From assembly GCF_030272615.1 (NCBI RefSeq), contig NC_081413.1, positions 605,866,709-605,930,708 on the forward strand: a DNA stretch of 64,000 bases, read 5' to 3'. Shown here piece by piece: positions 56,525 to 64,000 of this stretch (the stretch's first letter is position 1; every line of letters starts with the position of its first letter). A model generated the notes under the pieces. It had not been told where the DNA came from. It did no database searches and was given only the letters and a program-made list of their open reading frames with translations. Source of the DNA: Cryptomeria japonica (taxonomy: Eukaryota; Streptophyta; Pinopsida; Cupressales; Cupressaceae). The position numbers were made by a program, and so were the translations under genes.

Positions 56525-56803
56525 ACATTTAGTATATCAATGATAATAAGAAATAGGGGTTATTCTGCAGTACTTTGTCATTGTTGGCAAATGGGGAGTA
56601 GTATTCTGTATTTAAAATTTTGATGAATGTTATGTATACTTTCATGTTTATCTCTTTGAGGGAGTAGTATACATTGTATTTTCTGCAAAAGGGCTAGTGT
56701 ATATGCTTAGGGGGAGTAATTTTGATTATGGCATATTTTTGTTGTAAAACACTTAGATGTCAAAATTTTCCTAAGTGTTGCCATCAATGCGAAAGGGGGA
56801 GAT
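56525..56803 (+). other. Element F 3' UTR with polypurine tract
   Basis: Non-coding. CTTAGGGGGAGTAATT at 56707 and the tract GCGAAAGGGGGAGAT at 56789-56803 touching the LTR. The surrounding GCCATCAATGCGAAAGGGGG is almost the same as in Copia-1 (7597-7613). Confidence 0.9.
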
Positions 56804-58002
56804 TGTTGGCATTTTGATAATGATGTTGTGATTATTACTGATGGACACACACTTGCTTAGAGATCGCTTTTTGTTTGTATGAGTTATGCTCAACCGGTAT
56901 TTGTTCCAACCAGTATTATGTATTAAAGTCTTTAGGCTATCGATGTTTTGTAGAAAGTGTTTACTGATCTCAAGCAGTATGAAGACCAAAAGCGGCATAA
57001 AGACACAAAGTGGCATGAAGACCTCAAGCGGTTCGAGGATCTCAAGCGGTGTGAAGGAACTAAAGTGGCAGTTATCATTTTCCCAGACTTCATTTTGTCA
57101 AACCGGTATCTAGTAAAATGTATGAACTGGTAATCGGTAATGAACTGGTATTACTCTATGATGAGTTACCAACCGGTATTTTGTGATGTGTTACCATCCA
57201 CTGACACTTTGGCAGTGATTCTGTGTCATGTTACCAAATGTGTCTAGATGCATTGAACCTAGGAACTTGCAATGTAAACCTATTGGACCAACATGAAATC
57301 AGATTCCTTTATAAGGACATCATGTCTAGGGTTTTAGTTGTTGTTAGGTTTAAGGTGGTTTATGAGGTTTGTGTATGTGTGATCACAAAAGAGAAGATTA
57401 GGTCTATGTGAAAGAATAAAGTGTGGAGATATTGAAGACTAAAGTAATGCTGAAATGCATTAACAATGAGCTATCAAGGATCTAACCAAGCATATTGTGC
57501 TAGTATCTAGATCACTCACTTGTTGATTACTCACATCTTTGACAAGTCTGAAACCCTTAACTGGGTAGGCCTAGAAAAGCCTTTGTAAATCCTCTAATAG
57601 GGTGGTTCATAGCTGTGAATCTGAAATCCTCTCACAAGGTAGTCTTTAACAGGACTTGTCTCCTAACAAAGATCTAGATTCCTAATAGAATCTATTCTGG
57701 TGAAGAACATTGTATGACCTTAATCGGTCTGACCTTAACCGGTCTAGTTTCTATTCTGCATATAGTTACTTGTGAGCTTCAGCTCACCGTGGTTTTTCCC
57801 ATTTGGGTTTCCACGTCAAAACCTCTTGTGTTATGGTGATTGTGCTCTTGTGGGTGAATGCCTTATGTGTTGTTTGGTTTGCATTTATTTTAATGGGTTT
57901 TTTAGTTAAACTATTATACCAGTTGTTTGCTAAACTGTTTAAGTGTTTAAGTTCATTAATTTTTGGTATACTAATTCAACCCCCCCCTCTTAGTACTCAC
58001 CA
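56804..58002 (+). mobile_element. Element F 3' LTR
   Basis: 1199 bp, collinear with 50420-51612. It ends TACTCACCA and is followed by GCTTT, the diverged target duplicate. Confidence 0.93.
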
Positions 58003-58640
58003 GCTTTTGATATCATAGATCAACTAAAACATGTATATGTTAAAATTCCATTGTTGAAAGCCATAAAAAAATGTTCCTATATATAGTAAATCACTTAGGG
58101 AGGCATGTCTAAAAAAACCTTGTAGGAAGAAGAAGGATCCACCAACAGTGCATGTGATGGGTCAACTAGCAGATATTTTGCTAGGAAAGGTTTCAATTCC
58201 TAAATATTCTGATCCTGGTAGTCCTGTTGTGAATATAGTCATTAATGGCAACTAGATAAGGAATGTTTTAGTTGATTTAGGGGCAGCCATTAATGTGATG
58301 ACAAGAGAAGTAATGTGACAACTTGAAATCAATAGTCTCAAACCTACACCTACAGTCCTATGACTTACTAACAACTTTACAGTGCGACCTGATGGTATGA
58401 TTGAAGACGTGGTTGTTATTTTGGATTCCTGGGAATACCCTGCTGACTTTATGATTATGTCTCCAAAGGCGACATTGGGAGGATATCAGGTGATTTTGGG
58501 AAGACCTTGGCTTGCCATGGCTGATGCATATATTGGATGCAGATCAAGGGATATGACTATTTCCAATGGGAACTCTACAAAAACATTAGCTTTGTATTCT
58601 CCTGCTCAACCCTAGTTTGATCAACAACAAGCCGTTTGCC
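58003..58640 (+). pseudogene. pol: Element E protease region
   Basis: Frame restarts FDIIDQLKHVYVKIPLLKAI, PTVHVMGQLADILLGKV, then the retropepsin: VLVDLGAAINVMTRE (active site DLG in place of D[ST]G), FTVRPDGMIEDVVVILDSW, ILGRPWLAMADAYIGC. Retropepsin cuts the polyprotein. GRPWL is the usual end of the plant gypsy protease. Stops at about 58255, 58318 and 58364 and the changed DSG show decay. Confidence 0.85.
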
Positions 58641-59880
58641 CTACTTTGGGAGAAGAATCTGGGGGAGTTGACTCTATTAATCACCTTATGATGATTAATC
58701 AAGGGCCATTCATGCAATTATATGATGAAGACTCAATTATTTATAAAATTATGACAAATGAGTTAAAACAAGAACAACAATTGCAAGAGTTGGTACCAAA
58801 TATTGCAGATTTAGACTTTCCTGCAGCCATTGATATATTGCATACACTATTGCCGCGGGAAGTCTGTACTTCTCATTTTTTTGATATATCCCAGATTGAT
58901 CTTACTATCAAAATAGAAGTTGATTTGAATAAATATTTAAATATCAATAGTGATCGTGCAGATACTCAAAAAGTAGCACTCATGGACTTGCTCAAATGTC
59001 ATAAACATGCCTCTGCATGGAATTGCAAGGACATGCATGGAATAGATCCAATAGTTTGCACCCACCGTATCTATATAAAGAATAATGTTTCCCACTCAAA
59101 CAGCCACACAGAAGAATCAATCCTGCATTAAAAGAAATAGTTAAAGAGGAATTGCAGAAGTTGTTAAAGGTTGGATTTATCTATCCTATCTCTGATAGCC
59201 AATGTGTATCACCTTTGGAAATAGTTCCTAAAAAAGGAGGTAAATGGAGGGTATGTGTTGATTATAGAGCTTTGAACTTAGAAACAAGAAAAGATCATTT
59301 TCCATTGCCATTTGTTGATCAGGTATTAGACTATTTGGCTGGGAAGAGATACTTTTCATTTCTTGATGGATTCAGTGTTTAAAATCAGATTCAGATAGCC
59401 CTAGAGGACCTAGAGAAGACCACATTTACTTGTCCTTGGGGAACATATGCCTATTTTTTTCTCCCTTTTGGATTGTGTAATGCTCCAGCCACCTTTCAAC
59501 GAGCAGTGATCAGTATATTTTCAGATATTTCTCAAGACATCATGGAAATTTATATGGATGACTTTACAACTTATGGTTCTGAATTTGAAGAAGCATTAGG
59601 GAACCTAAAAAAAGTGTTGCAATGGTGTGAAGACTATAGTTTGTCATTAAACAGTGATAAGTGCTTCATAATGATGCAAGAAGGAATAGTCCTTGGTCAT
59701 CATATCTCTATTAAAGGAATATAGGTTGACCCCACAAAAATTGAAGTCATTCAAAATATCAATGCACCGATAAAACAAAAAGATGTTAGAAGTTTCCTTA
59801 GTCATGTTGGATACTATAGAAGGTTTATCAAAGATTTTAGAAAAATTGCAAGTCCCTTATATTCTCTACTTACCAAGGAT
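58641..59880 (+). pseudogene. pol: Element E reverse transcriptase
   Basis: A linker with HTLLPREVCTSHF and the Athila-type pre-RT CKDMHGIDPIVCTHRI leads into the RT: LKVGFIYPISDSQCVSPLEI, VPKKGGKWRVCVDYRALN, DHFPLPFVDQVLDYLAG. A stop at 59380 replaces the tyrosine of FSVYNQI. Then FLPFGLCNAPATFQRA and the intact catalytic IYMDDFTTYG, LSLNSDKCFI, VLGHHIS, and SFLSHVGYYRRFIKDF. Order and spacing are those of a gypsy RT. Further stops at 59722 and 59131 and a frameshift in the linker. Confidence 0.94.
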
Positions 59881-60336
59881 ATGGAATTTAAATGGGCTTC
59901 TTCATGCAATGAGGCATTCTTGAAGCTTAAGCATGCTTTGACCCAAGCACCAATTCTTAAAGGTCTGAATTGGTCTTTACCATTTCAAATTCATATAGAT
60001 GCATCTGATTATGCAATAGGAGCAATCTTAGGAAAGAAGATTGATCATTTGGAAAGTGCAATATATTATATTAGCAAGAACTTGCAGGGACTTGAGTTAA
60101 ATTACACAGTCACTAAAAAGGAAATGTTAGCAGTTATATATGCACTCAACAAATTAAGGCACTATATAATAGGGTATCCCATATTTGTGCATACTGATCA
60201 TACTGTAATCAGATATCTCATGAATAAGCCTTCAATTACTGGGAGATTGGCTCGTTGGTTATTGTTGATGCAGGAATTTGATATCTTAGTTATTGATAAA
60301 CTAGGAAACTCCAATGTGGTTGCAGATTACTTTTAA
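59881..60336 (+). pseudogene. pol: Element E RNase H
   Basis: MEFKWASSCNEAFLKLKHAL, then FQIHIDASDYAIGAILGKK with the first catalytic aspartate, SKNLQGLELNYTVTKKEMLAVIYALNKLRHYI (glutamate present), VHTDHTVIRYLMNK (aspartate present) and RLARWLLLMQEFDI. An open frame of 151 codons ending at TAA before the expected integrase linker. All three acidic residues survive. Confidence 0.93.
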
Positions 60337-61679
60337 GACTTCAGTTACAATAAGATCCTACAGCCATAGATGATTCTTTTTCGGATGAACATCTATTCCT
60401 TATACAAGCCCACACTCCCTGGTATGTTGATATTGCCAACTATTTAGTTGCTGCTAAAATGCCACTTCATTTCTCTCCAAAGGAAAGAAGGTTGTTAATG
60501 GAGAAAACCTTTAACTTCTCATGGATTGTTGATTGTTTGTTTTATACTGGACCTGACCAAGTCATGAGAAGATGTGTAAGAGAAGATGAAACATATGACA
60601 TCCTATATGCATGTCATGATGAGCCATGTGGAGGATATTTTTCTACTAAAAGAATAGCACTCAAAATACTGAATACAAGATACTATTGACCCACATTACA
60701 TAAGGATGTAGCACAGTATACAAGGAAATGTGACAGATGCCAGCACATGAGGAGACCTACTAAATCTGATGAGATGCCATTGTATCCACAAATATTGGTT
60801 GCATTGTTTGATAAATGGGGATTAGATTTTGTTGGCCCAATTGATCCCCCTTCTAATGGCAAATCCTACATTTTAGTATGTATAGATTATGTAACCAAAT
60901 GGGTGGAGGCTCGCGCCATGACACATGCAAGAGATAATAAGGTGGTTGAGTTCCTTTATGAGGAGATATTTATAAGATATGGAGTACCAAGGGAAATTGT
61001 ATCAGACCAAGGCCCACAATTTACTTCAACATTGATTGTAGCCTTGGTCAATGAATACAATATAAGGCACATAAAATCTACCCCATATCATCCACAAGCT
61101 AATGGACAAGTAGAGGTTAGAAATAGGGAGCTTGAGGCTATTCTTACCAAGATGGTAGTTGTTCATAAAAAAGGTTGGTCTCATAGACTTTCAAAAGCAA
61201 TTTGGGCATACAGAACTACTTGGAAGACACCAATTGGTTTTACACCTTTTGAGATGGTGTATGGAAAAGTAGCAATGATGCTTGTTTAGTTTGAGCATAA
61301 AAATTTGAGGATAGCTTTGCAATTAAATATGACACTTTCTAAAGCACAAAAAGAACGTATTCAACAATTGAATGCTTTAGATGAATGGAGAAAGATGGTT
61401 GTCCAGCAGACAGAACTGAAACAAAATCAGAGAGCAAAGTGGCATGATAAATACATCAAGGAGAAAAAGTTCAAAGCAGGTGACTGGGCAATATTGTATG
61501 ACTCCAGATATAAAGATACTATGGGAAAGCTGCAAACCAGATGGTTAGGTCCATATGAGATAGAGGAAGTTTTCAACAATGGAGCTGTTCTTTTGACCAT
61601 AATTGACCCTGTTCAGTTCAAGCTTTTGGTAAATGGTCATAGATTGCATCTTTATCATAAGCTGGCCAGCAAAGAGTAG
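60337..61679 (+). pseudogene. pol: Element E integrase
   Basis: The zinc-binding domain shows YACHDEPCGGYFSTKRIA (second His to Tyr), then a stop at 60687-60689 and CDRCQHMRRPTKSDEMPL. The core holds the D,D-35-E residues: GLDFVGPID, SDQGPQFTS and ANGQVEVRNRELE. It is followed by WKTPIGFTPFEMVYGK. After a TAG at 61287-61289 the C-terminal domain runs through WRKMVVQQTELKQNQRAKWHDKY, KFKAGDWAILYDSRYK, WLGPYEIEEVF and NGHRLHLYHKL to TAG 61677. Catalytic residues intact; two stops. Confidence 0.94.
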
Positions 61680-61854
61680 TGCCTACAACAATTTGCTAAA
61701 AATGATCTAATACAAGTTCTTGCAGCAACTGATCAAGTTCCTGCAGCCATTGATCAAGTTCTTATAGCCACTGATCAAGTTCCTTCTGCAATTGAGCAAA
61801 ATATTCAAGGTAAGGTTCCTACAGCCACTTCAGTGAACATGCTTGCCACTTCAT
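61680..61854 (+). pseudogene. Read-through tail with 7-residue repeats
   Basis: The integrase frame stays open past the TAG at 61677 to TAA 61852. It encodes about four degenerate copies of a seven-residue unit (LAATDQV, PAAIDQV, LIATDQV, PSAIEQN), seen in DNA as 21-base repeats containing GCAGCCATTGATCAAGTTC. The tail may be the original polyprotein end, with the TAG a later mutation. Confidence 0.75.
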
Positions 61855-62353
61855 AATTCTCCTTGCATCATTTCACAACAATATTTCCATGTCTTATGGA
61901 AATAATATTCTCCATAAATAAAATTTTCCATCCATGTCATCCCATCTCATTTCATTTCATTTCATCATTCTTTTCACACAACTGTAGGTATGTACATATT
62001 TTATTTTATTTTAATTAGGCATTTATGATTTCATTATGATTATTGTCTTTGCTAAATCTGCATACACTTCCCTAAATCCTTTCAAACTATGTGGACACGT
62101 GCCAAAGTAAGTTGGGGGGTGTTTTATGGTTCGGTTTCCAAAATTACTAATTACTCATCCTTTTCAGTACCTTGATTTGATTGCTTGCCATCATTTCTAA
62201 GATATTCTTTGGCATAAGAAAAGCAATAAACTCTACCACCAAACACTATCGCCAAATGTGGAAATAGGTAAGGAAGTTGCAATTTTCAGTCTGTAGAATA
62301 TTTTGCTTCTTCATTTCTCAGCTACAGAGTTTGATACATTAATAGATTAAGAA
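61855..62353 (+). other. Element E region between pol and extra ORF
   Basis: Non-coding. CATTTCATTTCAT repeats at 61945-61975 and GTAAGTTGGGGGGTGTTTT at 62107-62125, a G-run seen after pol in many Athila/Tat-type elements. No gene. Confidence 0.6.
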
Positions 62354-63220
62354 ATGGGTGGAGATCCAATCCACCATGAACCAACAGTCCATGATGTGTT
62401 GCTATAGGATGATCTTTGTGAGCATTATTTTAGACAACATGGTTGGATTGTCTACTTTCTAAAAATAAGGGATTATAATGAAGAAATTGTCATAGAGTTT
62501 ATGCATTCATTCAACAAAGGAGAGGTCACTATTAAAGGATTAAGGGTCATTGCTACAAAGTAGTTGATAGCTGAAGTTACAGGGTTGCCACAGGAAGGAG
62601 AATTATTTCTAGAATCAAAAGACACCAGAAGTGCTAGAGTAGAGTTTACACTTCCCACAAATGGACCTCTAATAGTGGACGAGCAAGGAACCAGGAGGGT
62701 TTCCCTTGTAGTAGAGTGGCCCCTTGTAGTAGAGTGGCCCCAAGTGGTTTTATATGTAATGAAGTACATTAATTGTGAAGGGAGGTATTCAAATTTACAT
62801 TCACCCCATTTCAAATTGCTTAGTCATTTACGACATGGCTAAAGGGTGAATGTTCCTAATTTTCTATACCACTTCATTTCCATAAGTGCCAAAGAAACAC
62901 GGAAGAATGGAAATCGTTTTGTCAGCCATCATGGTTTAATTAAATTGCTGGTAGAACGTTCTCTTAGGGATGTTTCACAGATGGAATGGGGGGTATTTGA
63001 AGACATATTTTAGTTTAGGGTTGAAGATGCTCCTATTGTAGATGAGCCAGCAATTGAAAAAGAAAATATTGAAGAACCCTCTTCTCCTATAGTTTCTGCA
63101 GAGAATGAATCTCCTACCGGTCAAGGAGCTGTTACTGTTATGGAGAAAGACACAACTAAAACAAGCACTGAGCAGCCCTCCACTTCTTTTCATAATAGTA
63201 ATGATGTATCGAAAGATTAG
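62354..63220 (+). pseudogene. Element E extra ORF downstream of pol, unknown function
   Basis: From MGGDPIHHEPTVHDV the frame runs DLCEHYFRQHGWIVYFLKIR, EIVIEFMHSFNKGEVTIKG, LRVIATK, a stop, LIAEVTGLPQEGELF, VVLYVMKYINCEGRYSNLHS, a stop at 62840, FVSHHGLIKLLVERSL, then an acidic, Ser/Thr-rich C-terminus (VDEPAIEKENIEEP, KTSTEQPST) ending TAG 63218 just inside the LTR. A duplicated SLVVEWP/PLVVEWP at 62705-62740 is a small tandem copy. The pattern resembles retroelement extra ORFs of plants that carry a 'putative plant transposon protein'-like domain; that likeness is from memory and unverified. No transmembrane segment, so not an obvious envelope protein. Confidence 0.7.
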
Positions 63221-64000
63221 TATATGTATTTCAGATGTTAGCCTGAACCTATTCAAACATGTTTTGTATTTGCCAGTTTATTCCTGCAGCCATGTGATTT
63301 ATTCTTGTTGCCATGTGGATTGTTTAAGGCAATATCATGTGTGAATTAATAGATGTCATGATTAATTAAAATATGTATGTATATTCTTGTATGTTATTTC
63401 TTTTGAAGTACAGGGAATAAGTGATGCTACAGTGGAAGCTCTCCTATCATGCCAATTGCAGGAAGACATATTCAAGGAGATGACTGAAAGATCAAACAAC
63501 AGAGATGTTGAAGAGCATAAGGAACGGCAGGGGAGAAGTAATCACGTGATACTACTGATGTCTAACTCAAGTGGACATCAGTGTTGTAAATACCACCACA
63601 GTATGTTATGACTGTGGTTCGGTTTAGATCCGCATTTACAGTATCTTAACTCCAGCTATCTCCTTTCTTGTTTAGTTATCCGCCTCTTCTCTTCAGCATG
63701 ATCCATGTTGTTTAAAGTAGATGTTCTCTTTTAAATAGGCTCTTCATCTCTTCTTAGAGATTAGAAAGAAAAGAGAGAAAGCAGAGGATTTTTGAAATAA
63801 AGTTACAAGTGTTTTTGAGTTTCTTTTTATGTTGAATCGTGTAATGACTTCTGAAGAATGATGAATAAAAATATGTTATTCTAAGTACTTAGAGTTGTTT
63901 TTGGGAAGCCTGGAATCACTCATCCAAGGGGGCCCACTTGGTGAGTGTTCCTATGTCTTTTGTTAAGATTATTTTTCTTCTCTAGCTGCAGTAAACGTTC
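63202..64000 (+). mobile_element. Element E 3' LTR, partial
   Basis: Collinear with 47308-48110, differing at scattered bases. The remaining roughly 390 bases lie beyond the window. No clear polypurine tract precedes it. Confidence 0.9.

Larger units (their letters stand above)
50420..58002 (+). mobile_element. Element F: complete LTR element with gag-like and large accessory ORF, no pol
   Basis: 7.6 kb, LTRs 50420-51612 and 56804-58002, flanked by GATTT (50415-50419) and GCTTT (58003-58007). Without it, E's frame reads QDFDII. Met-tRNA PBS, coiled-coil and zinc-knuckle ORF (51663-52930), accessory ORF (53371-56524) and polypurine tract AAAGGGGGAGAT. No RT, RNase H, protease or integrase motif occurs in any frame I read. 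PBS, tract and LTR ends match the copia elements here, so those could have supplied the enzymes. Confidence 0.92.
47308..64000 (+). mobile_element. Element E: Ty3-gypsy (Athila/Tat-like), 3' LTR cut by window end
   Basis: 5' LTR, TGGTGTCATTGTCG PBS (related to the TGGCGCCGTTGCCGGGG site of Athila/Tat-type elements), gag, protease, RT, RNase H, integrase, an extra downstream ORF and a partial 3' LTR, all plus strand. Element F is inserted between gag and protease. The order RT-RNase H-integrase proves gypsy. Clade assignment rests on PBS, gag character and the extra ORF, and is inference. Confidence 0.9.

Noticed and set aside
62354-63220. Envelope gene in E
   Set aside because: The downstream ORF has no signal peptide, transmembrane segment or cysteine pattern typical of envelope proteins; I call it an extra ORF of unknown function.
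1-64000. Host genes, tRNA, rRNA or DNA transposons
   Set aside because: No exon-intron gene, RNA gene or terminal-inverted-repeat transposon could be supported; all recognisable coding sequence belongs to LTR retrotransposons.

Overview
The window is intergenic plant DNA built almost entirely from nested LTR retrotransposons. I recognise no host gene, tRNA or rRNA. The AT-rich composition, old and broken Ty1-copia and Ty3-gypsy copies, very long LTRs and zinc-knuckle gag relics suggest a gymnosperm (conifer-like) genome. That assignment is inference; no single sequence proves it.

Layout. (1) 1-9075: a copia element (Copia-1), broken by a partial element with a 4.6 kb LTR (411-6361), ending in its 3' LTR at 7619. 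(2) 9085-11440: a minus-strand accessory-ORF relic. (3) 11510-17186: a degenerate repeat field, probably an LTR, split by a 4.2 kb solo LTR (12640-16850, TSD CAAAA) that carries a regular hairpin array. (4) 17801-19197: a minus-strand solo LTR. (5) 19540-32934: a minus-strand gypsy pol (Gypsy-A), split by Copia-2 (20215-30046, TSD GGTTC), which itself contains a gypsy fragment (25220-28145), and by a solo LTR (30999-32387, TSD ATCAC). (6) 32935-64000: a nest. Element B lies in A, and D lies in B. D contains C (38491-46926, TSD GTTAC), which contains a solo LTR (45221-46009, TSD ACTTG), and D is also cut by E (Athila/Tat-like gypsy, 47308 to past the window end). E contains F (50420-58002, TSD GATTT/GCTTT).

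Removing the inserts joins the host reading frames in-frame at four sites (F from E, C from D, Copia-2 from A, the 30999 solo LTR from A), which strongly supports the boundaries.

Most interesting are four elements (B, C, D, F) that show no reverse transcriptase or integrase. D and F encode a coiled-coil protein with several zinc knuckles. Complete F then carries a roughly 1000-codon accessory ORF where pol should be, while sharing its primer-binding site, polypurine tract, LTR termini and C-tract with the copia elements. That is the pattern expected of parasites that borrow copia enzymes. B and C are gypsy-like, with gag, a degenerate protease and a conserved proline-rich and acidic tail, then a polypurine tract directly. 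Related-looking accessory domains also occur downstream of E's pol and in the minus-strand relic at 9-11 kb.

Almost every coding region has stops or frameshifts, so the copies here are probably inactive themselves.
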